Positions 45,561 through 54,670 of a stretch of DNA of 64,000 nucleotides are shown here, one piece after another; position 1 is the stretch's first letter; each line of letters opens with the position of its first letter. The position numbers and the translations under genes are program-made. The stretch covers positions 6,805,020 to 6,869,019 of the forward strand of contig AP017605.1 of NCBI GenBank assembly GCA_002356515.1, in the 5' to 3' direction. The stretch comes from Mesorhizobium loti. Lineage in GTDB: Bacteria > Pseudomonadota > Alphaproteobacteria > Rhizobiales > Rhizobiaceae. Under the pieces are notes generated by a model. It made no database searches. It was not told where the DNA came from and saw only the letters and a program-made list of their open reading frames with translations.

Positions 45561-46516
45561 TGCTCTCCCAGCCGGATGCGCGGATCGAGCCCGACATAGG
45601 CGAGGTCGACCAGGAGATTGACGATCATGAAGTTGAAGGCGATGAACAGCACGGCGCCCTGCACCAGCGCGTAGTCGCGCTGCAGGATCGCGTCGAGCAC
45701 CATGCGCCCGAGGCCGGGCAAGGCATAGATCTGCTCGACGATGACGGCGCCGCCCAGGAGATAGCCAAACTCGATGCCGCTCAACGTCACCACCGGGATC
45801 AGCGCATTGGGGAGCGCATGCCGCCAGACGACGCTGCGCGCCGACGCGCCCTTGCTGCGCGCGGTGCGCACATAATCGTCGCTCAAAACGTCGAGCATCG
45901 CCGAGCGCGATATGCGCGTGACCGACGCGGCGAAAGCAAAGCCGAGCGTGATGGCGGGCAGGATCAGCTGGCTGAGATTGCGCAAGGGATCCTGCCAGAG
46001 CGGCGCGAATTCGCCCATCGCCGGCAGCACGCCGAAGCCGGCCGACAGCGTGTAGATGATCAGGAGGCCGAGCACGAAGCTCGGCGTCGACTGGCCGATC
46101 ATGGCGACGATGCGCACCCCGAGATCGGACGGTTTTTCGTTGTGAGTAGCGGCGTAGATGCCGGCCGGCATGCCGACGGCAAGCGCGATGATCATCGACA
46201 GCAGAGCCAACTCCAGCGTCAGCGGGAAGCGTTCAAGGATGACGTCGAGCACCGGCCTGCCATAGGTCACGGAGATGCCGAAATTGCCGTGCAGGATGCC
46301 GCCGATCCAGCGCCAGTACTGGACGAACCAGGGCTGGTCGATGCCGAAATAGGCGGCGAGCGAATCCCGTTGTGCCGGCGTCAGCAGGCCGGCTTCGGTG
46401 CCGAGCATTGCCGTGATCGAATCGCCAGGCACCATCCGGATCGCCACGAAGACCAGGATGGACACGCCAAGCAGGACGAGAGGAAACGTTGCCAGTCGTC
46501 GCATCAGATAGTTCAC
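45557..46516 (-). CDS. Peptide-type ABC transporter permease (DppB-like)
   Basis: A 319-residue permease starting MRRLATFPLVLLGVSILVFVAIRMVPGDS, the standard DppB/OppB N-terminus. It has about six spans and the coupling loop DDYVRTARSKGASARSVVWRHALPNALIPV (about 225-254), which fits the family EAA motif closely. It pairs with the DppC-like protein. The binding-protein gene is 34 bp upstream. Confidence 0.93.
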   Translation of the reverse strand: MNYLMRRLATFPLVLLGVSILVFVAIRMVPGDSITAMLGTEAGLLTPAQRDSLAAYFGIDQPWFVQYWRWIGGILHGNFGISVTYGRPVLDVILERFPLTLELALLSMIIALAVGMPAGIYAATHNEKPSDLGVRIVAMIGQSTPSFVLGLLIIYTLSAGFGVLPAMGEFAPLWQDPLRNLSQLILPAITLGFAFAASVTRISRSAMLDVLSDDYVRTARSKGASARSVVWRHALPNALIPVVTLSGIEFGYLLGGAVIVEQIYALPGLGRMVLDAILQRDYALVQGAVLFIAFNFMIVNLLVDLAYVGLDPRIRLGEQ

Positions 46517-46550
46517 GCGAAGAAGTCCTCTCGTCCGATGCCTGTGCCGG

Positions 46551-48068
46551 CTACTGCTGGATGGTAACCTTGCTCAAGCTGAACAGCGTGCCGGTCGGCG
46601 TCGGCACGAAGCCGGCGATGTTCTTCTGCTGTGCCGTATAGCTGTAGGAGGTGTAGAGCCAGATCCACGGCGACATCTCGGCGAGGTGCTTTTCGAATTC
46701 GGCGAAGATCGCCTTGCGTTTGGCCGGGTCGGTCTCGGCGCGGCCCTGCTGCATCTGGCTGTCCAGCGTGTCGTCGATGTAGTTGGCCACCTTCTGCAGA
46801 TTGCCTGCCTTGGTCCAGTAGCGGTTGTACATGGTGTAGGGGTCGGCGCGGCCGCCATTGAGCGCGATCGCCATGTCGAAATCGCCCTTCAGCCAGGCAT
46901 CGACATAGACGTTGAGCTCCATCATCTTGATGTCGAGCTTGACGCCGATTTCAGCGAGCTGCGACTGGATGACCTGGGCTTCCGCGGCCGCCGTCGGCGG
47001 CTCGCCGGTGGCGCCGATCACCGTCGCCGAAAAGCCATCGGCAAAGCCGGCCTCAGCCATCAGCTTCTTGGCCTTTTCGACATCGCGCTTGTAGCAGAAC
47101 AGCTGGCTCGGATCGGTCGCCAGTGCCGGTATGGTCAGCGGTCCCGTAACCTTGCCTTCGCCGAGCGAGGCAGTGTCCAGCACTTCCTGCCGGTCGATGG
47201 CGCAGGAGATCGCCTGGCGCACCTTGAGCTCGGTCATCGGCTTGCGCGACGGGTTGAGCTGCAGCACGTGATAGGAGAGCACAGGCACGCGGTTCAGCTG
47301 GAGGCTGGCCTCCTTCGGCACCAGCGTGGCGACCAGCGGATCATTGAGCAGCGCGAAATCGATCTGCTTGGTGCGCATGGCGGCAAGGATCGCCGCTTCG
47401 TCCGGCAGCACGCTGATCTCGATGCCGTCCACACCGGTCGCGCCGCCGGCCCAGTCCTTATTGGCGCTCAAGACTTCCTTGGCGTTGGGGTCCCATTTGT
47501 CGAGCTTGAACGGGCCCGAGCCGACCGCCTTGGTGCCGACCGAGCCGGCCTTGATTTCGGCCGCCGGGACGATCGCCGCATTGACGTCGCTCATCGCCGT
47601 CAGGATCGGCACGTCGGGCTGCGACAGATGGAACACGACAGTCGCCGCATCGGGCGTGTCGATGCCGGCGGTCGACAGGAAATTGGCGCGGGCGGCCGCC
47701 CCCGTCTTCTCGTCGAGAATGCGCTCGAACGAGGCCTTGACGTCGGCTGGGGTGACGGCCGTGCCGTCCTGGAACTTCGCCTTGGGGTCGAGCTTGAAGG
47801 TCAGTTCCTTGCCATCCTTGGAGAACTCCCAGGATGTGGCGATTGCCGGGATGATCTGCAGGCTGGCATCGACCCGCACCAACGGTTCATAGATCAGTTC
47901 CAGGAGCCGCAGCGACGAAAAGGCCGTCTGCTTGTGCGGGTCAAGCCCGGTTGCGTCCTGCGACCAGGCCATGTGCAACGTCGCCGCCTGCGTCGAAACC
48001 ACACCCACGCCGAGCATCGCGACAACCGTGATGCCCGACAGCAGTGTTCTTGTGAGATGCCCTATCAT
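46551..48068 (-). CDS. Peptide-type ABC transporter substrate-binding protein (SBP_bac_5)
   Basis: A 505-residue periplasmic binding protein of the DppA/OppA family. The Sec signal is about residues 1-29 (RTLLSGITVVAMLGVGVVS, cleavage after TQA). The mature part begins TLHMAWSQDATGLDPHKQTAFSSLRLLELIYEPLV and has the usual ATSWEFSKDGKELTFKLDPKAKFQDGTAVTPADVKASFERI. Members bind peptides, glutathione, nickel chelates or sugar-peptide conjugates. The operon context (murQ, anmK, murA) points to muropeptides or anhydro-MurNAc-type ligands. Confidence 0.9.
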   Translation of the reverse strand: MIGHLTRTLLSGITVVAMLGVGVVSTQAATLHMAWSQDATGLDPHKQTAFSSLRLLELIYEPLVRVDASLQIIPAIATSWEFSKDGKELTFKLDPKAKFQDGTAVTPADVKASFERILDEKTGAAARANFLSTAGIDTPDAATVVFHLSQPDVPILTAMSDVNAAIVPAAEIKAGSVGTKAVGSGPFKLDKWDPNAKEVLSANKDWAGGATGVDGIEISVLPDEAAILAAMRTKQIDFALLNDPLVATLVPKEASLQLNRVPVLSYHVLQLNPSRKPMTELKVRQAISCAIDRQEVLDTASLGEGKVTGPLTIPALATDPSQLFCYKRDVEKAKKLMAEAGFADGFSATVIGATGEPPTAAAEAQVIQSQLAEIGVKLDIKMMELNVYVDAWLKGDFDMAIALNGGRADPYTMYNRYWTKAGNLQKVANYIDDTLDSQMQQGRAETDPAKRKAIFAEFEKHLAEMSPWIWLYTSYSYTAQQKNIAGFVPTPTGTLFSLSKVTIQQ

Positions 48069-48159
48069 TTTCGTCTCCCATTATGATTTGACTTGATGCC
48101 TTGCAGTTCTGCCGACCGCTTCCAAGGCACACATGCTTCGGAGTATCGGCCCAGTCTAT

Positions 48160-48230
48160 GCGGCTTCGCGCCGTCTTGTCTAAAGCGGCCTCTTGCCGTT
48201 TTGTCCCGGGCGGCTTCATGCCGTCCTGTC
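48160..48230 (-). repeat. Three tandem 25-bp repeats at the 3' end of murQ
   Basis: Copies start at exactly 48160, 48185 and 48210. Each is a 21-nt unit of the form GCGGCYTCNNGCCGTYYTGTC separated by 4 nt, and each contains a short hairpin (CGGC-loop-GCCG). The first copy in transcription order overlaps the murQ stop codon (48216-48218); the other two are in the gap before the binding-protein gene. They may form an RNA structure between murQ and the transporter genes. Confidence 0.75.
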
Positions 48231-49160
48231 GCTGATTGCCTTTCGCAGGAAGCCTCCAGCCTTGCCGAGGGCAGCCCGCGCCGTCTCGGTATCGAGGCCG
48301 GTGATCGTCACCAGGATCGCCAGCTTCACGTCATTGCTTGTCTGGTGGAGTGCCTGCCTGGCCTGCTGCGCCGAACAGCCGGTGGTCTGCATGACGATCC
48401 TTGTTGCCCTCGCCACCAGCTTCTTGTTGGACGGGTTGAGGTCGACCATCAGATTTTGAAAACTCTTACCGATGCGGATCATCGAGGCGGTGGTCAGCAT
48501 GTTGAGCACCAGCTTCTGCGCCGTCCCAGACTTCAGCCGGGTCGAGCCGGTGAGCACCTCAGGCCCTACGACGGGCGAGATGGCGATGTCGGCGATGCCG
48601 GCAATGGTCGACGCCGGATTGCAGGACAGGGCAACCGTGGTGGCACCCACCTGCTTGGCATAGTTCAGTCCGCCGATGACATAAGGCGTGCGCCCGCTGA
48701 CCGCGATGCCGACCACCACGTCGTTCGGTGTTAGTCCGATCTCCTGCAGCGCCCTGGCGCCCATTTTCCGATCATCCTCGGCGCCTTCCGTCGACCTTAC
48801 CAGCGCGTCCGAACCGCCGGCGATCAGGCCGATCACCATGTCCTCGGGCACGCCGAAAGTGGGCGGGCATTCCGAAGCGTCGAGAACGCCGAGCCGCCCG
48901 CTGGTGCCGGCGCCGATATAGATCAACCGCGCGCCTTTCTGGAAGGCAAGCACGATGCGGTCGACCGCAGCCGCGATCTCCGGCAGCACCTTTTCGACGG
49001 CAGCCGGGACAAGCCTGTCCTCGTCATTGATCTTGCGCAGCACGTCGATGGTCGGCAGCAGGTCGATATCCATCGTCCGCGGGTTGCGGCCTTCGGAAAC
49101 CAGCAGGTCCAGCTCAGACATCAACCCTTGCTCGGTCATTCCAGTGCTTTCAAAAATCAT
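48216..49160 (-). CDS. murQ: N-acetylmuramic acid 6-phosphate etherase
   Basis: A 314-residue SIS-domain lyase that splits MurNAc-6-phosphate into GlcNAc-6-phosphate and D-lactate. The phosphate-sugar loop [22 protein letters not shown] (about 82-103) contains the conserved catalytic Glu, and a second conserved acidic motif STEGAEDD is at about 123-130. The C-terminal helical UBA-like region ([22 protein letters not shown]) is also typical. The start may be ATG 49160 or ATG 49139 ([10 protein letters not shown]); the frame is open further upstream but crosses the operator at 49272. A copy of the RpiR-type operator lies about 110 bp upstream, so murQ probably has its own promoter within the operon. 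Confidence 0.94.
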   Translation of the reverse strand: MIFESTGMTEQGLMSELDLLVSEGRNPRTMDIDLLPTIDVLRKINDEDRLVPAAVEKVLPEIAAAVDRIVLAFQKGARLIYIGAGTSGRLGVLDASECPPTFGVPEDMVIGLIAGGSDALVRSTEGAEDDRKMGARALQEIGLTPNDVVVGIAVSGRTPYVIGGLNYAKQVGATTVALSCNPASTIAGIADIAISPVVGPEVLTGSTRLKSGTAQKLVLNMLTTASMIRIGKSFQNLMVDLNPSNKKLVARATRIVMQTTGCSAQQARQALHQTSNDVKLAILVTITGLDTETARAALGKAGGFLRKAISDRTA

Positions 49161-49265
49161 GCTGCCCGGACGGCTCAACGGGCACCAGGGCATACGGACC
49201 TTGGGTCCGTCATCGCAATTTTTCTTTGTTAACTTTTTAGAATTGGATATTCGTATCGTCAACAG

Positions 49266-49287
49266 GAAATTGGAATATTTTATTCCT
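49266..49287. promoter_or_regulatory. RpiR/MurR-type operator upstream of murQ
   Basis: A 22-bp sequence identical to 51542-51563. Its core GGAATATTTTATTCC (49272-49286) is a perfect palindrome (GGAATA-TTT-TATTCC). It lies in the gap between the kinase stop (49295) and the murQ start. The only other copy I found is in the promoter gap of the RpiR gene itself. Confidence 0.8.
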
Positions 49288-49294
49288 GCCTCTG

Positions 49295-50179
49295 CTAAGC
49301 CTGCCGTGCACAGAGCGACCGCTTGGCGAGGATGATCGCGCCGGACACGGCGTCGCCGTCGGCGGGCTTCAGGCGGCGCCTGACATCGGGCGAAAGCCAG
49401 GGTTCGAGCGGGCTGGCGAGGCCGCCCAGCAAGGTTACGCGCGGCGCGCCTTTCTCGAACAGCACCCGCACCAGCGTGTCGATCTGCTCGGCGGCACTTT
49501 GCACGATGCGCCGTCCGGCCGGGTCGCCCTGGTCGGCATGGCGCATCACCATCGGCGCCAGCGCCGCGTAATCCGTGGCGCTGGCGCGGTCCATCCAGGC
49601 GACCGCCTCCATCGGATCACCCTCGAAGCGCTGCATCACCTCCGCCAGCAGCGCCGTCCGCTCGTGCCGGCCGTCATGGCCGCGCAGAGCCAGCTGTACC
49701 GCCTTCAGGCCAAGATCGGCGCCGCTGCCTTCGTCGGAAATCGGAAAACCGTAGCCGCCGACGCGCAAATCGCGGCCTTCAGCGAAGCCAAGGCCGATCG
49801 AACCGGTGCCGGCAATGACGATGGCACCATCCTGACCGGAATGGGCGCCCAGGCAGGCGCCGACGCCGTCGCTGACGAAATCGATGCTGGCAAAGGGATG
49901 CGCGATCGCCCGCAACGCTTCCAGCGCACCCTTGCGGCCGATGCCGGCAAGGCCGATGCCGGCGCGAATCCGGGCGGTCTCAGCTGGCCCGAACCCCGTC
50001 TCCTCGATCGCCGCGCCAAAGGCTTTGGCAATCGAGGCCCAAGCCGTGTCGATGCCGAGCCGCGTTGTCGCCGGGCCGGACAGGCCTTGTCCCAGCACGT
50101 TGCCTTCCGCGTCCTCGATGCGAGCCCGGCAGCCGGTGCCGCCGCCATCGACGCCGAGAAAATAGTCCGGGCCGCTCAT
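49295..50179 (-). CDS. BadF/BadG-type ATPase, probable N-acetylglucosamine kinase
   Basis: A 294-residue ASKHA-fold kinase. Phosphate-1 motif [18 protein letters not shown] (about 6-23), [28 protein letters not shown], and [20 protein letters not shown] (the region typical of the eukaryotic-NAGK/BadF-like group). It should phosphorylate an amino sugar, most simply GlcNAc to GlcNAc-6-phosphate, or MurNAc. In this operon it would serve the sugar released with MurNAc from muropeptides. ATG 50179 overlaps the murA stop as ATGA; an in-frame start 10 codons earlier lies inside murA. Confidence 0.85.
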   Translation of the reverse strand: MSGPDYFLGVDGGGTGCRARIEDAEGNVLGQGLSGPATTRLGIDTAWASIAKAFGAAIEETGFGPAETARIRAGIGLAGIGRKGALEALRAIAHPFASIDFVSDGVGACLGAHSGQDGAIVIAGTGSIGLGFAEGRDLRVGGYGFPISDEGSGADLGLKAVQLALRGHDGRHERTALLAEVMQRFEGDPMEAVAWMDRASATDYAALAPMVMRHADQGDPAGRRIVQSAAEQIDTLVRVLFEKGAPRVTLLGGLASPLEPWLSPDVRRRLKPADGDAVSGAIILAKRSLCARQA

Positions 50180-51432
50180 GGGCTCAGCCGCTCGATATCG
50201 GCGCCGCAAAGACGCAGCTTGCGGTCCAGCTTCTCATAGCCGCGGTCGAGGTGATAGACGCGGTTGATGATCGTCTCGCCCTCGCTGACCAGTGCCGCCA
50301 GCACCAGCGACACCGAAGCGCGCAGATCGGTGGCCATCACCTGCGCGCCATGCAGTTTTTCGCCGCCGCGCACCAGCGCCATGGTGCCCTGCAGCTTGAT
50401 GTTGGCGCCGAGCCGCATCAGTTCCGGCACATGCATGAAGCGGTTCTCGAAGATGGTTTCGCGCAGCAGCGACGCGCCGTCAGCGCAACACATCAGCGCC
50501 ATGAACTGCGCCTGCAGGTCGGTCGGAAACCCCGGATAGGGTTCGGTCGTGAGATCGACCGCCTTGAGCGGCCGCTCGCGAGACACGATCAATCCGCGAT
50601 CTCCAGGCCAGACGCTGACGCCGGTGGCCTCCAGCAATTGCACGACAGAAGCCATGTGTTCGAGCCGGGCATGCGTCAGTTCAAGCTGACCGCCGGTGAT
50701 CGCCGCGGCAATCGCATAGGTGCCGGCCTCAATCCGGTCCGGGATGATGTCGTGCCGAGCCGCGTGCCATCTGGTGCCGCCGGCGATCAGGATGCGGTGC
50801 GTGCCGGCGCCCTCGATGCGCGCGCCCATCGCGTTGAGGCAAGCGGCGAGATCGGCCACTTCCGGCTCGCGCGCCGCGTTGAGGATTTCTGTTTCGCCTT
50901 TGGCCGTGGTCGCCGCCATCATGGCGGTCTCCGTTGCCCCGACCGATGGCGAACTGAGCACGATGCGGGTGCCGGTTAGCCCGTTTGGCGCCGAGGCGAC
51001 GATCAGGCCATTCTCGATGGCGATGCGGGCGCCAAGTGCCGCGAGGGCGGAGACATGCATGTCGACCGGCCGCGCGCCGATGGCGCAGCCGCCGGGCAGC
51101 GAAACGCGGGCATGGCCGAACCGGGCGAGCAGCGGCGCCAGAACCAGCACCGTTGCGCGCATTTTGCGCACCGTGTCATAAGACGTTTCCTTCGACACGG
51201 CGGCACTGGTGTCGATCGTCGCGGCATGGGCCGACCGCGTCACCTCGGCGCCATGAAGCCGCACCACGCCGAGCATGTTTTCGACATCGGTCACATCTGG
51301 CAGATTGGTCAGTTCGAGCGGGTAGGGGCTGAGCAGGGCGGCCGCGATCTGCGGCAAGGCAGCGTTCTTGGCGCCGGATATGGTGACCGCGCCTTCCAGT
51401 CTACGCCCGCCGACGATCCGCAATCTGTCCAT
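50176..51432 (-). CDS. murA: UDP-N-acetylglucosamine 1-carboxyvinyltransferase (MurA paralogue)
   Basis: A 418-residue MurA with a full active site: Lys22 in SGAKNAALP, the fosfomycin-target Cys116 in [14 protein letters not shown], Arg/Asp in [14 protein letters not shown], the general-base Asp region [10 protein letters not shown], and [14 protein letters not shown] with the conserved Arg. It transfers enolpyruvate from PEP to UDP-GlcNAc, the first committed step of peptidoglycan synthesis. Its place as first gene of a recycling operon, behind an RpiR regulator, suggests a second copy beside a housekeeping murA elsewhere; the window cannot show that. ATGA overlap with the kinase. Confidence 0.93.
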   Translation of the reverse strand: MDRLRIVGGRRLEGAVTISGAKNAALPQIAAALLSPYPLELTNLPDVTDVENMLGVVRLHGAEVTRSAHAATIDTSAAVSKETSYDTVRKMRATVLVLAPLLARFGHARVSLPGGCAIGARPVDMHVSALAALGARIAIENGLIVASAPNGLTGTRIVLSSPSVGATETAMMAATTAKGETEILNAAREPEVADLAACLNAMGARIEGAGTHRILIAGGTRWHAARHDIIPDRIEAGTYAIAAAITGGQLELTHARLEHMASVVQLLEATGVSVWPGDRGLIVSRERPLKAVDLTTEPYPGFPTDLQAQFMALMCCADGASLLRETIFENRFMHVPELMRLGANIKLQGTMALVRGGEKLHGAQVMATDLRASVSLVLAALVSEGETIINRVYHLDRGYEKLDRKLRLCGADIERLSP

Positions 51433-51541
51433 GGCTGAACCCTTGTCTGGCGAAAGCCGGGCGGCGGTCTCTCCGGGAGAGCCATTCGATTCCCAAGCCT
51501 GGCCAGTTCGAGAATTAATTCTGCGTTCTTGGCTGTCAATC

Positions 51542-51563
51542 GAAATTGGAATATTTTATTCCT
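51542..51563. promoter_or_regulatory. RpiR/MurR-type operator in the regulator-murA gap
   Basis: The second copy of the 22-bp site, with core GGAATATTTTATTCC at 51548-51562. It lies 30 bp before the RpiR start (51592) and about 115 bp before the murA start (51432), in an otherwise AT-richer divergent promoter region that also holds GAATTAATTC at 51513-51522. Fits autoregulation plus control of the operon. Confidence 0.8.
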
Positions 51564-51591
51564 ATAAGCATCGAAGCGCGCCAGAGGGTTC

Positions 51592-52452
51592 ATGTCCGTT
51601 CTCAAGCAGATCCATGCGAAGCTCGACGGCATGGCGCCCGGCGATCGCGAGATCGGCCAGTACATCGTCGACAATCCCGACCAGATGCTGCGCCTGTCGA
51701 CGGCAGCCCTTGCCGCCGAGATCGGCCGCAGCCAGTCGAGTGTCGTCAAGTTCAGCCAGAAACTCGGCTATGCCAGCTACCAGGAACTCAAGCTCGCCGT
51801 CAGCGAGGCCAAGGCGCAGGCCTGGCAGGTGCCGGCCGGCGTCATCCACGGCTCGATCGAGGTCGGCGACACCTACCCGGTCATCCTGAAGAAGCTGATC
51901 GGCAGCAAGCTTCTGTCGATGCAGCAGACCGTCGCCGCCAACACTGAGCGCATCATCGGCCGCACGCTGGAGCTGCTGGATGGCGCGCGCCGCATCCATC
52001 TGGTCGGCGTCGGCGCCTCCTCGCTGGTGGCGCGCGATTTCTCCTACAAGCTGATGAAGCTCGGCCGTAATGTGCTGCACGACAGCGACAGCCACATCCA
52101 GATGGCCAATGCCGCGACGCTCGGGCCCGGCGACGTGCTGTTCGCGCTGTCCTATTCCGGCGCCAGCATCGAAACTTTGCGCATCGCCGAGCTTGCCCGC
52201 AAGCGCGGCACGATGGTGATCGCCGTCACCGGCCTGCACGACAATCCGCTGAGCCGCGTCGCCGACATCCGCCTCTTCACCACCGCCGACGAGGAGCGTG
52301 CGCGCTCCTCGTCCATCACCGCGCGCGACGCGCAGCTGACGCTGACCGACCTTTTGTTCATTCTGCTGGTGCAGAAGCAGCCGGACGCCAACGACTATGT
52401 CCACAACAGCGAGGCGGCGGTCTCCGTGCTGAAGGCCGAGCGGTCCTCGTAG
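51592..52452 (+). CDS. RpiR-family regulator (MurR-like)
   Basis: A 286-residue regulator. The N-terminal RpiR helix-turn-helix (about 1-78) has LSTAALAAEIGRSQSSVVKFSQKLGYASYQELKLAV. The C-terminal SIS domain (about 125-255) has HLVGVGASSLVARDFSYKLMKLGR and ALSYSGASIETLRIAELARKRGTMVIAVT, and binds a phosphosugar. E. coli MurR, which senses MurNAc-6-phosphate and represses murQP, has the same build. Here it is divergent from the murA-to-anmK operon, and identical palindromic sites lie in its own promoter region and before murQ. Ligand inferred: MurNAc-6-phosphate or GlcNAc-6-phosphate. Confidence 0.9.
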   Translation: MSVLKQIHAKLDGMAPGDREIGQYIVDNPDQMLRLSTAALAAEIGRSQSSVVKFSQKLGYASYQELKLAVSEAKAQAWQVPAGVIHGSIEVGDTYPVILKKLIGSKLLSMQQTVAANTERIIGRTLELLDGARRIHLVGVGASSLVARDFSYKLMKLGRNVLHDSDSHIQMANAATLGPGDVLFALSYSGASIETLRIAELARKRGTMVIAVTGLHDNPLSRVADIRLFTTADEERARSSSITARDAQLTLTDLLFILLVQKQPDANDYVHNSEAAVSVLKAERSS

Positions 52453-52455
52453 GCG

Positions 52456-54645
52456 TTACCAAGTCGTGTGCATCTTCAGCTTGAACGAGCGGCCTTCGCC
52501 GTAGGAGCAGGTCAGCGTCGTCTGGCAACTGGCGACATAGGTCTTGTTGAACAGATTGGTGACGTTGAGATCGACGCCCCAATTCTCCTTCTCGTAGCCG
52601 AGTTTCAGATCGGCGAGCGTGACGGCCGGCACCTTCGCCGTGTTCTCGTTGTCGGCCCATGAGGAGCCAATGTAGCGCAGGCCACCGCCGACCGAGATGC
52701 CGTCATACCAGTCGCCGCGGAACGTGTAGTCGACCGAGGCCGAGGCCATAACCTCCGGCGCGATGAAGGGTGTCTTGCCGATCAGCGCCGGATTGGCATC
52801 CTTAGTGATTTCGAGATTGTAGGCCGTGAATGCGCCCGAAATCCGGAAATCATCCGTCACATTGACCTTGCCTTCGAGTTCAACGCCGCGCGAGCGTACT
52901 TCGCCGGTCTGCATCTGTGTGAAGAGCGTGACGTTCGAGGGCACGTTCTGGCGCGTCAGGTCAAACAGCGACACGGTGAACAGGCCATCGACAAAGGTCG
53001 GCACATACTTCACGCCGACTTCATATTGCGTACCCTCTTCGGGCTTGAACAGATTGCCGATCGCGTCGGTGCCGATGATCGGATTGAAGAAGGTTGCGAT
53101 GCTGGCATAGGGGGTTACGCCGTTGGCGAACTCATAGGCGAGGCCGGCGCGGCCGGAGAAGTCGCCGACGGTTTGGCTCTGCGTGCTGGAACTCGCCGAG
53201 TAATAGGTCGGACGATTATCGGCGTCGAGCCAGCCACGGTCGTAGCGGCCGTTCAGCGTCACCAGCCAGCCATCGCCGAAGCGCAGCTGGTCCTGCGCAT
53301 AGAAGCCGAGCTGCTGCTGGGTCAGGTTCTGGCTGAGATAGCTGACGCGTGGCGTCAGCGGCGATCCGTATACCGGATGGAAGGCATCAATGGGATTGTC
53401 GTAGTTGGGATCGTAGAGACCAGAGGACTGCACCTGATCGATGTTGTAGTACTTGAAGTCCAGACCGGCGAGGATCGTGTGCTCGATTGGACCGGTCGTC
53501 ACCTTGCCCTCGATCTGGTTGTCGAGAAGGAAGGTCTTTGCCGTGGTGTCGTGGTCGAAATTTATTCGCGCCAGGTCGGTAGGCCCGCCGGTGAGCGACC
53601 AGCCGTTCGGATAGACACTGACCTCATTGATATCGGCGGCGGTGAAGCGGGCGTTGGAACGAACCGTCCAATCATTGTCCAATTCGTGTTCGAACTCGTA
53701 CCCGATCGAGCCCTGTTCGCGCTTGTAGAGATCGATGCTCGGTTCGGTGAAATTCGCATCGGGGTCGATGCGGCCGTAGTTTACGCCGCCGACTATGTGG
53801 TCCGTTACCGTGCCGTCATAGGGCAAAAAGCTGCCGCCATTGTGGTTCTCGTCGATGTGGCTGTAATTGGCCAGGATGGTCAGCGTGGTCGCTTCGTCCG
53901 GCTTCCAGCTGATGCTGGGCGAGATGAAGCCGCGCCAGCCGTTCTGGAAGTCGCTGTAGGTGTCGCCGCCGGCGATCTTGCCATTGATGCGGTAGCTGAC
54001 CGTGCCGTTGCTGGCCACGTCGCCAATGTCGAAGCCGAGATAGACATTGCCGGCATCGTTGACGCCGGTCTCGACAGTGCGCTTACGTTCGAGCTCCGGC
54101 CGCTTGCTGACATAGTTGACCAGCCCGCCGGGATTGCTGCCGCCATAGAGTACGGAAGCCGGGCCCTTCAGCACCTCGATGCGCTCGAGCCCGAAACTGT
54201 CGACATAAAAGCCGCCGAAGCCATAGCTGAACAGCTGCAACCCATCCATGTAGGTGCCGGTGGCGGTCGCCTGGAAACCACGGATGAACAGCCAGTTGGT
54301 GTCGCTGTCCGGGCCGAAGGGCTGGGCGAAGACGCCGGCGGTATAGCGCAGGGCCTCATCCACCTTCTGCGCGCCCTGGTCGTCGATCTCCTGCCGGCCG
54401 ACCACGGAGACGGATTGCGGGATGTCCTTGATGTCGGTTGCCGTCTTGGAGCCGGTCGTGGTCTTCTTGGCGACGACACCTTCGACCGGGTCGGTCGCGC
54501 TGCCGCCAGCCTCGCCCTCGACCACGACAGGCTCAAGCTGGGTGCCGGCAGGTGCCGTTTGAGCAAAGGCGTCGATCGGCGGGATCATCGCGACGGCGGC
54601 GACACTGGCCGCCAGAAGCGCCTTCATCCGGTAAAGTCTGCTCAT
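52456..54645 (-). CDS. TonB-dependent siderophore receptor (FhuA/FoxA/FpvA type)
   Basis: A 729-residue outer-membrane receptor. The signal peptide is about 1-28 (LLAASVAAVAMIPPIDAFA). A TonB-box-like LEPVVVEGE follows, then the plug domain (about 60-165; KDIPQSVSVVGRQEIDDQGAQKVDEALRYTAGV, FIRGFQATATGTYMDGL, IEVLKGPASVLYGGSNPGGLVNYVSKRP), then a 22-strand barrel ending in ...FKLKMHTTW with the terminal aromatic. Plug motifs are those of ferric-hydroxamate or mixed siderophore receptors. ATG 54645 is used; GTG 54660 is possible. No import ABC genes adjoin. Two overlapping TGA-N9-TCA sites precede it, consistent with iron control. Confidence 0.92.
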   Translation of the reverse strand: MSRLYRMKALLAASVAAVAMIPPIDAFAQTAPAGTQLEPVVVEGEAGGSATDPVEGVVAKKTTTGSKTATDIKDIPQSVSVVGRQEIDDQGAQKVDEALRYTAGVFAQPFGPDSDTNWLFIRGFQATATGTYMDGLQLFSYGFGGFYVDSFGLERIEVLKGPASVLYGGSNPGGLVNYVSKRPELERKRTVETGVNDAGNVYLGFDIGDVASNGTVSYRINGKIAGGDTYSDFQNGWRGFISPSISWKPDEATTLTILANYSHIDENHNGGSFLPYDGTVTDHIVGGVNYGRIDPDANFTEPSIDLYKREQGSIGYEFEHELDNDWTVRSNARFTAADINEVSVYPNGWSLTGGPTDLARINFDHDTTAKTFLLDNQIEGKVTTGPIEHTILAGLDFKYYNIDQVQSSGLYDPNYDNPIDAFHPVYGSPLTPRVSYLSQNLTQQQLGFYAQDQLRFGDGWLVTLNGRYDRGWLDADNRPTYYSASSSTQSQTVGDFSGRAGLAYEFANGVTPYASIATFFNPIIGTDAIGNLFKPEEGTQYEVGVKYVPTFVDGLFTVSLFDLTRQNVPSNVTLFTQMQTGEVRSRGVELEGKVNVTDDFRISGAFTAYNLEITKDANPALIGKTPFIAPEVMASASVDYTFRGDWYDGISVGGGLRYIGSSWADNENTAKVPAVTLADLKLGYEKENWGVDLNVTNLFNKTYVASCQTTLTCSYGEGRSFKLKMHTTW

Positions 54646-54670
54646 CAGGAAAGTCCCCACCTGTCGTCGT

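Noticed and set aside
48160..48230. CRISPR-like array
   Set aside because: Only three copies, 21-nt units with 4-nt spacers; no spacers of usable length and no cas genes.
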